A stretch of 64,000 nucleotides of DNA from an uncultured Clostridia bacterium (GTDB lineage: Bacteria > Bacillota > Clostridia > TANB77 > CAG-508): the NCBI GenBank assembly GCA_934157035.1, contig CAKPHG010000001.1, positions 186,001 through 250,000 on the forward strand, read 5' to 3'. Positions 1 to 8,105 of this stretch are shown here, in pieces. The notes beneath the pieces were generated by a model, which saw only the letters and a program-made list of their open reading frames with translations, had not been told where the DNA came from and did not search any database. Numbering within the stretch: the stretch's first letter is position 1; each line of letters opens with the position of its first letter. Both the position numbers and the translations under genes were made by a program.

Positions 1-771
1 ATGGTTTACTGTTATTTTTTCATTTTCATAATCTATTTTTTCTACTGTATAATCCGGAGTTGGAGACTTAAAATTACAATTCGGACAATATGCATTTCCT
101 ATATGATGATATCTTACATAATTATATTGTAATTTAGTATTGCATTTAGGGCATATTCTCATATCATTTATTATATTTATTGATTCGTTTAAGTCTGTAT
201 CTAATTTATTTATAGCAAAATAAACTTTCTTATTCTCACTAGTTCCTAATGAACTACTTATTAAGTCATCTGCATTTAAAATTAAAGTTGTTTCTTTTGG
301 CAACTCTTTATTTATTATTCCATGAATATATTCTGGATGAGCATTTCTTCTAATTGAATCTCTAAATAAATTTGTACAAATTAAGTATGTTGGTTTAATG
401 TAAGGATATACTTTTAAAGAACTTCTTTCATCAATTTCAAATACTGCTATTTCATACTTTTCTTTTTGTAGCCATGACATACCACTTATAAGACTACTTG
501 CTATTCCAGAATTTACATTTGAACCGAATTTATTATTTAACACTTTATATCCATTTACTTGTAATGAATCTATTATTAAATTACATACTGTGGTCTTTCC
601 ATTTGTTCCCGTAACCCCTATAATCGTTTTAGGCTTTTTTACTTTTTTTAAGAAATCTGGACATATTTTTATTGCTAATTTTCCTGGAAATTGAGTCGCA
701 TTTCTTCTTAAAATCTTTAACATTAATTGTATAAGCTTTGCAATATAAAAAGCAAAATAATATCTTAGCAT
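1..771 (-). CDS. murT: Lipid II isoglutaminyl synthase, Mur ligase subunit (partial, C-terminus outside window)
   Basis: This is the ATP-dependent Mur-ligase-like subunit that, with the glutaminase GatD, amidates the D-Glu of the lipid II stem peptide in Gram-positive bacteria. About 257 residues are visible before the left edge. They show an N-terminal hydrophobic stretch, the Mur P-loop GTNGKTT at about residues 54-60, the nucleotide-fold segments of Mur ligases, and a CPKC ... CPNC pair near residues 212-235, the Cys4 ribbon typical of MurT. The ATG is preceded by a perfect AGGAGG (781-786). The gatD partner would be expected beyond the left edge. Family assignment is strong; the C-terminal DUF1727 region is mostly not visible. 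Confidence 0.88.
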   Translation of the reverse strand, partial: MLRYYFAFYIAKLIQLMLKILRRNATQFPGKLAIKICPDFLKKVKKPKTIIGVTGTNGKTTVCNLIIDSLQVNGYKVLNNKFGSNVNSGIASSLISGMSWLQKEKYEIAVFEIDERSSLKVYPYIKPTYLICTNLFRDSIRRNAHPEYIHGIINKELPKETTLILNADDLISSSLGTSENKKVYFAINKLDTDLNESINIINDMRICPKCNTKLQYNYVRYHHIGNAYCPNCNFKSPTPDYTVEKIDYENEKITVNH

Positions 772-853
772 ATTTTTATTCCTCCTAATTTTAACGATTT
801 TATTTTAGCACATTTTAATATAAAAAAATAGCTTTTGCATAAAAATAAATAAA

Positions 854-889
854 AAAAATGAGTAAATTATATATAATCTACTCATTTTT
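854..889. terminator. Bidirectional hairpin terminator between rpmA and murT
   Basis: An 11-bp inverted repeat (aaaaatgagta and its complement) with A and T tracts lies just after the rpmA stop codon. It would end the rplU-rpmA transcript on the minus strand. Confidence 0.7.
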
Positions 890-894
890 CTTAT

Positions 895-1164
895 TTACGC
901 TTTTGCATCCTCTACTGGATAAACACTGACTTGTTTTTTGTCTCTTCCAAGTCTTTCAAATTTTACATTTCCATCTACTAATGCAAATAATGTATCATCG
1001 CTTCCGATTCCTACATTTGTTCCTGGATGGAATTTAGTTCCTCTTTGTCTTACTAGAATGTTTCCAGCTAATACAAATTGACCATCTGCTCTTTTTAAAC
1101 CAAGACGTTTTGATTCACTGTCTCTACCGTTTTTAACACTACCTTGACCTTTCTTATGAGCCAT
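895..1164 (-). CDS. rpmA: 50S ribosomal protein bL27
   Basis: L27 sits near the peptidyl-transferase centre, and its N-terminal tail reaches the P-site tRNA. The 89-residue product starts MAHKKGQGSVKNGRDSESKR, so it begins directly with the mature L27 tail. In most Firmicutes L27 carries a short extension (ending FASKKG-like) that the Cys protease Prp removes, and prp lies between rplU and rpmA. Here neither is present: only 55 bp separate the genes. The start is the ATG after a good purine-rich site at about 1172-1178. The gene is cotranscribed with rplU and ends at the hairpin at 854-889. Confidence 0.97.
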   Translation of the reverse strand: MAHKKGQGSVKNGRDSESKRLGLKRADGQFVLAGNILVRQRGTKFHPGTNVGIGSDDTLFALVDGNVKFERLGRDKKQVSVYPVEDAKA

Positions 1165-1219
1165 GTTTTCTCACTCCCTTCGTGTTTTATATATCCGTTT
1201 ATAAATTTCTAAATTAAAT

Positions 1220-1621
1220 TTATTCTTCAACTTTTTCTGCTTTTTTTGCAGTTGTTTTTTTAGTTGTTTCAGCTTTTACTTCTGCTTTTTCTGCAGTAGC
1301 TTTTGCTGCTGGCATAGCTATTTTAGTAATTTCTACTTTTGTAAATGGTTGTCTATGTCCTTGTGTTCTTCTGTAGTTCTTTTTAGCTTTATATTTGTAA
1401 ACGATAATTTTTTTACCTTTACCATTTTCAACTACTTTACCTTCTACTTTAATACCTTTTACATAAGGAGCTCCAACTTCTACTTTCTTGTCATCAGATA
1501 CTAAAACTACTTTATCAAAAGTAACTTTTTTACCTTCTTCAGCATCTAATTTTTCGAAGAATACTACATCTCCTTCTGCTACTTTGTATTGTTTTCCACA
1601 GCTTTCAATTATTGCGTACAT
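1220..1621 (-). CDS. rplU: 50S ribosomal protein bL21 with Lys/Ala-rich C-terminal extension
   Basis: L21 binds 23S rRNA in the large subunit. Residues 1-102 match the usual ~103-residue protein (MYAIIESCGKQYKV start; YKAKKNYRRTQGHRQPFT near the end). They are followed by an atypical ~30-residue tail rich in Ala, Lys, Glu and Thr, probably disordered. An AGGAGG site lies about 7 nt upstream of the ATG. It is the first gene of an rplU-rpmA operon with its own promoter (1729-1757) and a ~100-nt leader that may be an autoregulatory L21 leader. Confidence 0.96.
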   Translation of the reverse strand: MYAIIESCGKQYKVAEGDVVFFEKLDAEEGKKVTFDKVVLVSDDKKVEVGAPYVKGIKVEGKVVENGKGKKIIVYKYKAKKNYRRTQGHRQPFTKVEITKIAMPAAKATAEKAEVKAETTKKTTAKKAEKVEE

Positions 1622-1722
1622 TAATTGTACACCTCCTCTTATATGTATACTCGCTAAGCATAAAATACTAGGCAGTTAAAGTTAAACTTTAACATTTTAG
1701 GCCCGACCCAGGCGGCTTACAG
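1622..1722 (-). promoter_or_regulatory. Candidate ribosomal protein L21 leader (5' UTR of rplU)
   Basis: About 100 nt separate the predicted start of transcription from the rplU ATG. The stretch is locally GC-rich (a GCCGCCTGGGTCGGGCC segment), contains the perfect palindrome ttaaagtttaactttaa, and ends at the AGGAGG. Firmicutes rplU genes commonly carry a structured L21 leader. Position and length fit that class, but I cannot align it to the covariance model. Confidence 0.5.
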
Positions 1723-1728
1723 ATAAAT

Positions 1729-1757
1729 ATTTTAACATATTAGGTTTTATTTGTCAA
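1729..1757 (-). promoter_or_regulatory. SigA-type promoter of rplU-rpmA
   Basis: On the minus strand, TTGACA (1752-1757), a 17-nt spacer and TAAAAT (1729-1734). The -35 box overlaps the last codons of the upstream phosphoesterase gene. Confidence 0.8.
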
Positions 1758-2463
1758 TCTTTTCTAATTTAAATTTTAAATAATCTCCACTAATTAATTT
1801 AAAATCTATTCCTTCTATATTACCTTCTATAGCATCCTTATGTGATGCACCATGTAAATGACCATAATAGCATTTACTTACATTATATTTTTTCATAATG
1901 TCTAAAAATTCTGAATTGTATGTATATATATTTTTCATACAAGATGCAAGAATTGGTGGATAATGCATAATACAAATTATTTCTTTTTCTTCTCCATATT
2001 TTTTTATTGCATCTTTTAAAGAAAGTTCTAATCTACCTGCTTCCCTTTTTACCATTTTTCTACTATTTTCTGTATCTAAAAGAGCCCAACCTCTTGTTCC
2101 AACAATTATTTTTTCTTCTATTAAAAAACTATTATTGTATAGAAAATCTATGTTTTCAAAGTTATTTTCTTCTAAATACTTTTTCATAGAAGTTACTGTA
2201 GTCCACCAATAATCATGATTACCTTTTAACATAATCTTATTTCCTGGAAGAGCACATAAATATTCAAAATCTTTATATGTATCTTCTAAATATGTAGCCC
2301 AAGAAAAATCTCCTGCAAGTATTACTGTATCTTCTTTCTTTACTTTTTTGTTCCAATCTTCTTTAATTTTATCGGTGTAGCCTTGCCATCCATCGCCAAA
2401 TATATCCATTGGTTTTTCTACTCCAAAAGGCAAGTGCAAGTCACCCATTACATATATTGACAT
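1747..2463 (-). CDS. Calcineurin-like metallophosphoesterase
   Basis: A 238-residue cytosolic phosphoesterase of the calcineurin superfamily. All metal-binding blocks are present in order: GDLHL (7-11), GDFSW (~51), GNHDYWW (~80), HYPP (~166) and GHLHG (~201). The substrate cannot be read from the sequence; relatives act on nucleotides, phosphodiesters or phosphoproteins. A GGAGGG site lies 4 nt before the ATG, and a degenerate palindrome (2488-2521) sits directly behind that site. The 3' end carries the rplU -35 box. Confidence 0.85.
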   Translation of the reverse strand: MSIYVMGDLHLPFGVEKPMDIFGDGWQGYTDKIKEDWNKKVKKEDTVILAGDFSWATYLEDTYKDFEYLCALPGNKIMLKGNHDYWWTTVTSMKKYLEENNFENIDFLYNNSFLIEEKIIVGTRGWALLDTENSRKMVKREAGRLELSLKDAIKKYGEEKEIICIMHYPPILASCMKNIYTYNSEFLDIMKKYNVSKCYYGHLHGASHKDAIEGNIEGIDFKLISGDYLKFKLEKIDK

Positions 2464-2487
2464 ATTCCCTCCTTGTTAGTAGGGACG

Positions 2488-2521
2488 CTTCTTACTGACA
2501 GTTTTTTAAGTCAATAAGAAT
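2488..2521. repeat. Degenerate palindrome upstream of the phosphoesterase RBS
   Basis: Arms cttcttactgac and gtcaataagaat pair at 10 of 12 positions around a 10-nt T-rich loop. The block agtagggacg just before it recalls the GGGGACG core of the repeats near radA. It may be a decayed copy or a weak terminator for the TSCPD gene. Confidence 0.4.
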
Positions 2522-2537
2522 ACTCCTTCCTTTACTT

Positions 2538-2789
2538 TTATCTATTCTTCTTATACTCTTCTAACGCCATTGCAACTTGATCTGGGCAAGATGTTCCTTT
2601 ATCTCTACATTGAATTCCTTTTAATATTTCTATTACTTCATCTACTTTTCTATTTTGTACTAATTTTGAAACTCCTACAGTATTTCCAGGACATCCCCCT
2701 ACTATTTTTAAACTCTTGATTATGTCATTTTCTATTTCTAATATTATTTCTCTTGAACAAACTCCCTTTGGAGTGTATCTATATTCCAT
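2538..2789 (-). CDS. TSCPD domain protein (TIGR03905-like)
   Basis: An 83-residue protein with the C-terminal signature GTSCPDQVA and a conserved GGCPGNTVGVSKL core containing paired Cys residues. This is the TSCPD fold also found at the C-terminus of some ribonucleotide reductases, here as a stand-alone protein. The cellular role of the stand-alone family is not established. It lies downstream of tcdA with a short spacer and probably shares its transcript. Confidence 0.85.
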   Translation of the reverse strand: MEYRYTPKGVCSREIILEIENDIIKSLKIVGGCPGNTVGVSKLVQNRKVDEVIEILKGIQCRDKGTSCPDQVAMALEEYKKNR

Positions 2790-2824
2790 CTTTTTCTCCT
2801 CGCTAATTAAATTTCTACCTTTTA

Positions 2825-3583
2825 TTATTTATTTTTAATAATATCTTTTATAACTTCTCCTGCCATTGATAATCCTGCAACTGATGGTACAAATGATATA
2901 CTTCCTGGAACTTGATTTCTTTCAGCACACTTTCTTTTTGTTCCAGGAGGACATATACAATTCGTTTTGCAACTACATTCTAATGTCTCATCTGGCTTTA
3001 TTGGTTCTTCTTTTGAATAAATAACCTTTAGACTATCTATATTTCTTTTTCTTAATTCTTTTCTCATTACTTTCGCTAGTGGACATATACTTGTTTTATA
3101 AATATCTGTTATTTCAAATTGCAATGGATCAAGTTTATTTCCTGTGCCCATTGATGAAATTACAGGAATATTCATTTTTTTGCATTGTTCTATAATTTCA
3201 ATTTTAGCTGTAACTGTATCTACACAATCAACTACGTATGACAAGCTTTCATCTATAATTTTCGTTTCAGAATCTGGCATAAAAAATTCTTGATATGTCT
3301 GAACATTTGCATTTGGATTTATTTCTAATATTCTTTCTTTCATTATATCTACTTTGTATTTTCCTATTGTTTTTCTTGTTGCTATTATCTGTCTATTTAG
3401 GTTTGTTAAGCAAATTTTATCATCATCAATTAAAACAAAATTATTAACTCCTGCTCTTACTAACCCTTCTACTACAAATGAACCTACTCCACCTATTCCA
3501 AATATTGCTACCTTTGCGTTTTGTAATTTTTCTATTCCTTCTTTTCCTATTAATAGTTCTGTTCTTGAAAATTGATTTAACAT
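2825..3583 (-). CDS. tcdA: tRNA threonylcarbamoyladenosine dehydratase (E1-like, CsdL/YgdL type)
   Basis: It belongs to the ThiF/E1 superfamily and would use ATP to dehydrate t6A37 of ANN-decoding tRNAs to the cyclic hydantoin form ct6A. The 252-residue product has the nucleotide-binding GIGGVGS motif (~30-36), the E1-type LIDDDKI and NLNRQI blocks, a DCVDT segment, and a Cys cluster near residues 203-215 (CSCKTNCICPPG). It lies 50 bp downstream of tsaD, whose product makes the t6A precursor, so substrate supply and further modification are encoded together. MoeB/ThiF-like activation of another partner is a less likely alternative. Confidence 0.85.
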   Translation of the reverse strand: MLNQFSRTELLIGKEGIEKLQNAKVAIFGIGGVGSFVVEGLVRAGVNNFVLIDDDKICLTNLNRQIIATRKTIGKYKVDIMKERILEINPNANVQTYQEFFMPDSETKIIDESLSYVVDCVDTVTAKIEIIEQCKKMNIPVISSMGTGNKLDPLQFEITDIYKTSICPLAKVMRKELRKRNIDSLKVIYSKEEPIKPDETLECSCKTNCICPPGTKRKCAERNQVPGSISFVPSVAGLSMAGEVIKDIIKNK

Positions 3584-3633
3584 CCTATTTTCCTTTCTAT
3601 TTTTTCATTTTTTGTCAATAAAAAGTTTCCTTA

Positions 3634-4626
3634 CTAACATATTTTTAAATTTGGCACAGCATTTAATTCCAAATTTGATCTTACTCCATTTATGTAATTG
3701 TAGTATCCTGCTGATGCTATCATTGCTGCATTGTCTGTACATAAAACTGGCTCTGGATAATAAACTTTTATTCCTTTTTCTTTTTCTAATTCTTGAAATC
3801 TGCTTCTTATATAGCTATTTGCAGATACTCCACCCGCTAGTGCAATTGTTTTTAAATTTAATTGTTCACACGCTTTTAATGCATTTTCTACCAATACATC
3901 TGTTACTGCTTTTTCAAAACTTGCCGCTAAATCTGCTTTGTTTACATCTGGATTTTTATGATGTAAGTTTATTACTGCTGTTTTTATTCCACTAAAACTA
4001 AAGTCTAAATTTTCAAAATGTGTTTCTGGAAGTTTTATATTTGCTTTTCCTTCTTTAGCAAGTTTGTCTATTTTAGGACCTCCTGGATAACCAAGTCCTA
4101 TTACTCTTGCTACTTTATCAAACGCTTCACCTATTGCATCATCTCTAGTTTTTCCTAATATTTCAAATTCTTTGTAGTCTTTTATATGTACTAAATGAGT
4201 ATGCCCACCTGATACTACTAAAGCTAAAAATGGTGGTTTTAAATCTTTATGTGTTATGTAATTAGCTGCAATATGGCCTTCTATATGGTTTGTTCCAATT
4301 AAAGGTTTATTTGCAGCGTATGCAAGTGCTTTTGCATAAGAAACTCCTACTAAAAGCGCTCCTACTAAACCTGGTCCATACGTACAAGATATTGCTTCTA
4401 TCTCATTTAAATTTATATTTGCCTCTCTTAGTGCTTTTTTTGTAACATTAGAAATAGCCTCCACATGATTACGAGACGCTATTTCTGGCACTACTCCACC
4501 AAATTTTTCATGAATTGGTACTTGTGAACTTATTATATTAGATAAAACTTCTCTTCCGTTTTTTACTACAGATACTGATGTTTCATCACAACTTGATTCA
4601 ATTCCTAATATATATATATCTTTCAT
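3634..4626 (-). CDS. tsaD: tRNA N6-adenosine threonylcarbamoyltransferase
   Basis: TsaD transfers the threonylcarbamoyl group onto A37 of tRNAs reading ANN codons, working with TsaB and TsaE (not in this window). The 330-residue length is standard. It begins with the ASKHA signature ILGIESSCDETSVSV, has the metal-binding HIEGHIAAN (HxxxH) near residues 110-118, the SGGHTHL block and a C-terminal GGVSANSY motif. It is followed by tcdA and preceded by a membrane protease, all on the minus strand with short spacers. Confidence 0.97.
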   Translation of the reverse strand: MKDIYILGIESSCDETSVSVVKNGREVLSNIISSQVPIHEKFGGVVPEIASRNHVEAISNVTKKALREANINLNEIEAISCTYGPGLVGALLVGVSYAKALAYAANKPLIGTNHIEGHIAANYITHKDLKPPFLALVVSGGHTHLVHIKDYKEFEILGKTRDDAIGEAFDKVARVIGLGYPGGPKIDKLAKEGKANIKLPETHFENLDFSFSGIKTAVINLHHKNPDVNKADLAASFEKAVTDVLVENALKACEQLNLKTIALAGGVSANSYIRSRFQELEKEKGIKVYYPEPVLCTDNAAMIASAGYYNYINGVRSNLELNAVPNLKIC

Positions 4627-4668
4627 TTTATTTCCTTCTTTATTTTAGAATTTTTTTAACTTATATTT

Positions 4669-5406
4669 TTACATTCCAAACAAATGACCTACTACACCTA
4701 CTATTCCTTTGTACACTGCACTTATAACTGGTGAAATAATTACTCCTGCTAAATCTGTAATCCATAATACTACAAATAAAATATAAAATATTTGTGAATA
4801 ATTTTCAAACCAATTTCTTATATTATTTGGTAAAAAGTTTTTTAATACCTTTGACCCATCTAATGGTGGAAGTGGTATTAAATTGAATACTCCTAGACCA
4901 ATATTAATAATAATTGTCATTTGAATTAATGTCAATATTATTAACCCTACTTGTGTTAAACAAAATGCCGTAGCAAATTTAGCAATTACAAAATACAAAA
5001 CTGTAAATATAATGGCTAATAATAAGTTCATTGCTGGCCCTGCTATTGAAACAATGGCTTCTCCTTTTGACATACTTATTGTTCTTTTAAAATTACTTGG
5101 ATTTATTTCTACTGGTTTTCCCCAACCAAATCCTGCAAATACAAGCATTAAAGAACCTACTGGATCTAAGTGAGCTAAAGGATTCAATGTTAATCTTCCT
5201 TGTCTTCTTGGAGTATCATCTCCCAATTTATCTGCTGCAAATGCATGTGCAAATTCATGAAATGTTATTGCAATTAATACTGCTGGTAATGTTAATAATA
5301 AATTTAATAATTCCTCGGTATTTCTCAAATATCTTCCTAATGATAGTATTACTATTATTGCAATTACAATATATAAAGTTCTTTTGTCAGTTCCAAAATT
5401 ATACAT
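4669..5406 (-). CDS. Site-2 protease family (M50) membrane metalloprotease
   Basis: A 245-residue polytopic membrane protein with the zinc-binding HEFAH at residues 50-54 in a transmembrane segment and the partner motif NLIPLPPLDGSK near residue 175, the NPxPxxDG motif of S2P proteases. Several further hydrophobic segments follow. There is no PDZ domain, unlike RseP/RasP, so it belongs to the compact M50B-like group whose substrates are unknown. It lies upstream of tsaD and divergent from the gene at 5572. Confidence 0.9.
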   Translation of the reverse strand: MYNFGTDKRTLYIVIAIIVILSLGRYLRNTEELLNLLLTLPAVLIAITFHEFAHAFAADKLGDDTPRRQGRLTLNPLAHLDPVGSLMLVFAGFGWGKPVEINPSNFKRTISMSKGEAIVSIAGPAMNLLLAIIFTVLYFVIAKFATAFCLTQVGLIILTLIQMTIIINIGLGVFNLIPLPPLDGSKVLKNFLPNNIRNWFENYSQIFYILFVVLWITDLAGVIISPVISAVYKGIVGVVGHLFGM

Positions 5407-5506
5407 TATCTATTTTTCCTTTCTACATTGGCTTTATCTAATCTTAAACAATTTCTTTATAATTATACCATAATTTTAAAATTTATCAATTATTAACTAT
5501 AATAAT

Positions 5507-5535
5507 TTGATTTTTGTAGAAAAAACTGTTATTAT
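5507..5535 (+). promoter_or_regulatory. Promoter of the acyltransferase-like gene
   Basis: TTGATT (5507-5512), 17 nt, TATTAT (5530-5535), followed by an AAAGGAGA ribosome-binding site before the ATG at 5572. Confidence 0.6.
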
Positions 5536-5571
5536 AGTATATATTGTAAAATAAAAGGAGATTATATAATT

Positions 5572-6420
5572 ATGTTTGGTTATAGGAGTGACGGAGTAAA
5601 ATTAAAAAATATACCACCGTTTTTCAAGGTTATACCTTTGTTAATGAAAACAAGAAATGACTCTCAAGTATATTATTCAGAAGATTTACCTATTTCTTCT
5701 CTTGATGAATATATTGCTGAAAAAGCAAGTGAAGGTATAAAAATTACATATATGCATATTTTTTATGCTGCTTTAGTTAGAATGATGGCTATTCGCCCTC
5801 ATTTAAATAGATTTGTAATTAATGGTAGAACTTATTCTAGAAATGGAATTTTCATTTCTTTAGCAATAAAAAAAGGATTAACTGATGAAGGAGACGAGAC
5901 TACTCTAAAAATAGAGTTTGATGGCTCAGAAAATATTTTTCAAGTAAAAGAAAAATTAGAAAATGAAATCTTAATTAACAAAGATAAATTAGCTTCTAAC
6001 AACACAGATGGTTTAGCTAAAACTCTTTCTCATATTCCTCACTTTATTATGGAATTTACTGTTAATTTCTTAATTTTCTTGGACAAACATGGTATGTTGC
6101 CTAAGTCTATTATAGCTCTTAGTCCTTTTCATACAAGTGCATTTTTAACAAATGTTGGATCTATTGGTATAGATGCAATATATCATCACTTGTATAATTT
6201 CGGAACTACTAGCCTTTTCTTAGCTATGGGGAAAAAGAAAAAAAGCTTTGTATATGGTGACGATAGTATTAAAGAGGAAAAATGTATTTCTATTGCTTTA
6301 GTTGGTGACGAAAGAATTTGTGATGGTTTTTATTTTGCAAGTTCTATTAAATCATTTAAAAAGTATATTAGAAATCCAAAATTATTAGAAGAAAATATTG
6401 CTAGACTTGAAGATATCTAG
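5572..6420 (+). CDS. CAT/E2-like acyltransferase-fold protein with altered active site
   Basis: The 282-residue protein resembles the catalytic domain of 2-oxoacid dehydrogenase E2 subunits and chloramphenicol acetyltransferases, without any lipoyl or peripheral-subunit-binding domain. The segment TNVGSIGIDAIYHHLYNFG (about 200-218) matches the E2 trimer-core strand. The C-terminal motif reads GDERICDGFYFASS where active enzymes have D-H-R-x-x-D-G, so the general-base His appears replaced by Glu. No dehydrogenase E1 or E3 genes are nearby. It may be a non-catalytic or repurposed acyltransferase; the function is unknown. It stands alone on the plus strand and ends at a bidirectional terminator. 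Confidence 0.7.
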   Translation: MFGYRSDGVKLKNIPPFFKVIPLLMKTRNDSQVYYSEDLPISSLDEYIAEKASEGIKITYMHIFYAALVRMMAIRPHLNRFVINGRTYSRNGIFISLAIKKGLTDEGDETTLKIEFDGSENIFQVKEKLENEILINKDKLASNNTDGLAKTLSHIPHFIMEFTVNFLIFLDKHGMLPKSIIALSPFHTSAFLTNVGSIGIDAIYHHLYNFGTTSLFLAMGKKKKSFVYGDDSIKEEKCISIALVGDERICDGFYFASSIKSFKKYIRNPKLLEENIARLEDI

Positions 6421-6428
6421 TTTTTTAT

Positions 6429-6469
6429 AAAAAAGAAAATAGTTTTTTTATTAAACTATTTTCTTTTTT
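6429..6469. terminator. Bidirectional terminator between the acyltransferase-like gene and lysS
   Basis: A long A/T-flanked stem (aaaagaaaatagttt with its complement) lies between the two convergent stop codons. Confidence 0.85.
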
Positions 6470-6480
6470 GCTCTATAATT

Positions 6481-7965
6481 CTAATTTAATGGTTTCATTG
6501 TAGGGAATAGTAATACATCTCTTATTGAAGCTGAATCTGTAAGTAACATTACTAATCTATCAATTCCTATTCCTAGTCCACCTGTTGGAGGCATTCCATA
6601 CTCTAAAGCTGTAACAAAGTCTTCATCCATCATGTTTGCTTCTTCATCTCCAGCATCTCTTGCTTCCATTTGTTTTTTGAATCTTTCATATTGGTCTATT
6701 GGATCATTTAATTCTGAATAAGCATTTCCATATTCTCTTGCACCAATAAATACTTCAAAACGTTCTGTTAAACGTGGATCTGATGGTTTTCTCTTTGTAA
6801 GTGGAGAAACCTCTACTGGATAATCATATATAAATGTTGGTTGTATTAAAGTTTCTTCAACTTTTGCTTCAAATACTTGATTTATTATTTCTCCTCTTGT
6901 TAGTTTTAATTCATCTAATTCTACATGTAGTTCTTCTGCTGCTTTTTTAGCTTCCTCGTCAGTTTCAATTTTATTAAAATCTACTCCTGTTACTTCTTTT
7001 ATAGAATCTATCATTGATATTCTTTTCCAAGATGGTGTTAAGTCAATTTCTGTTCCTTGGTATGTTATTTTTGTTGTTCTAAGTACTTTTAAAGCTACCT
7101 TTGATATAATTTCTTCTGTTATATCCATCATATCATTGTAGTCTTCATATGCTGCATATAGTTCTATGTTTGTAAATTCTGGGTTATGTTTTATATCCAT
7201 TCCTTCATTTCTAAACATTCTACCCATTTCATATACTTTGTCAAATCCACCAACTATTAATCTTTTTAGATATAATTCGTTAGCAATTCTTAAGTACATG
7301 TCCATGTCTAAAGTATTATGATGTGTAATAAATGGTCTAGCTGCTGCTCCACCTGCTATTGTGTTTAATATAGGTGTTTCAACTTCTAAATAACCTTTTT
7401 CATTTAATATATTTTTAACTTCTTGTAATATTTGAATTCTTTTCAAGAATGTATCTTTTACTTCTGGGTTCATTATTAAATCTACATATCTTTGACGATA
7501 ACGTAAATCTGTATCTTTTAGTCCATGGAATTTTTCTGGAAGTGGTCTTAAAGATTTTGAAAGAAGTGTTACTTCTTTTGCATGTATTGATATTTCTCCA
7601 GTTTTTGTTTTAAATACAAAACCTGTTATTCCTATAATATCTCCAATATCATCTTCTTTAAAATGTTTATAGCTATCTTCTCCTAATTCATTTATACTAA
7701 CATAACTTTGTATTTTTCCATCTCCATCTTGTATATGACAAAATGATGCTTTTCCCATTATTCTTTTTGCCATTAATCTTCCAGCAACTGTTACATCTTT
7801 TCCTTCTAATTCATCATAGTTTTCCACAATTTGTTTACTTGTGTGTGTACGATTAAATTTTGTTATTTCAAAAGGGTCATTTCCTTCTTCTTTTAATTTA
7901 GCTAATTTATCTCTTCTAATTTGCATTAATTGATTTACATCTACTTCTGGTTCTTGATTTTCCAT
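6481..7965 (-). CDS. lysS: Lysyl-tRNA synthetase, class II
   Basis: It charges tRNA-Lys in the cytosol. The 494-residue length fits bacterial LysRS. An N-terminal OB-fold anticodon-binding domain (VTVAGRLMAKRIMGKASF near 60-77) precedes the class II core: motif 1, motif 2 (MFRNEGMDIKHNPEFT near 250-265) and motif 3 at the C-terminus (GLGIGIDRLVMLL near 465-477). It is a single-gene unit with its own promoter at 8004-8032. I see no T-box leader. Confidence 0.98.
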   Translation of the reverse strand: MENQEPEVDVNQLMQIRRDKLAKLKEEGNDPFEITKFNRTHTSKQIVENYDELEGKDVTVAGRLMAKRIMGKASFCHIQDGDGKIQSYVSINELGEDSYKHFKEDDIGDIIGITGFVFKTKTGEISIHAKEVTLLSKSLRPLPEKFHGLKDTDLRYRQRYVDLIMNPEVKDTFLKRIQILQEVKNILNEKGYLEVETPILNTIAGGAAARPFITHHNTLDMDMYLRIANELYLKRLIVGGFDKVYEMGRMFRNEGMDIKHNPEFTNIELYAAYEDYNDMMDITEEIISKVALKVLRTTKITYQGTEIDLTPSWKRISMIDSIKEVTGVDFNKIETDEEAKKAAEELHVELDELKLTRGEIINQVFEAKVEETLIQPTFIYDYPVEVSPLTKRKPSDPRLTERFEVFIGAREYGNAYSELNDPIDQYERFKKQMEARDAGDEEANMMDEDFVTALEYGMPPTGGLGIGIDRLVMLLTDSASIRDVLLFPTMKPLN

Positions 7966-8003
7966 AAGTTACAACCTACTTTCTCTTTCAAATTTACCAA
8001 TAT

Positions 8004-8032
8004 ATTATATAGCATATTTTAGAAAAAGTAAA
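8004..8032 (-). promoter_or_regulatory. Promoter of lysS
   Basis: Minus strand TTTACT (8027-8032), 17 nt, TATAAT (8004-8009); the predicted leader is about 30 nt. Confidence 0.65.
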
Positions 8033-8065
8033 CCTTTATTTAAATAAAACCTTATAAAAAGGAGA

Positions 8066-8099
8066 AAACAAGGAAAAGCATTGCTATTTCCTTGTTTTT
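8066..8099 (-). terminator. Terminator of the 3D-domain gene
   Basis: Stem aaaacaaggaaa with its complement, loop of about 9 nt, located 7 bp after the stop codon and with a pyrimidine-rich tail on the minus strand. Confidence 0.75.
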
Positions 8100-8105
8100 G
8101 TTGTC

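Noticed and set aside
3612..3995. Open frame of 127 codons on the plus strand across tsaD.
   Set aside because: Leu/Phe-rich antisense shadow of the well-supported tsaD gene without a ribosome-binding site.
7966..8040. Possible T-box or lysine riboswitch upstream of lysS.
   Set aside because: The predicted leader is only about 30 nt, too short for either.
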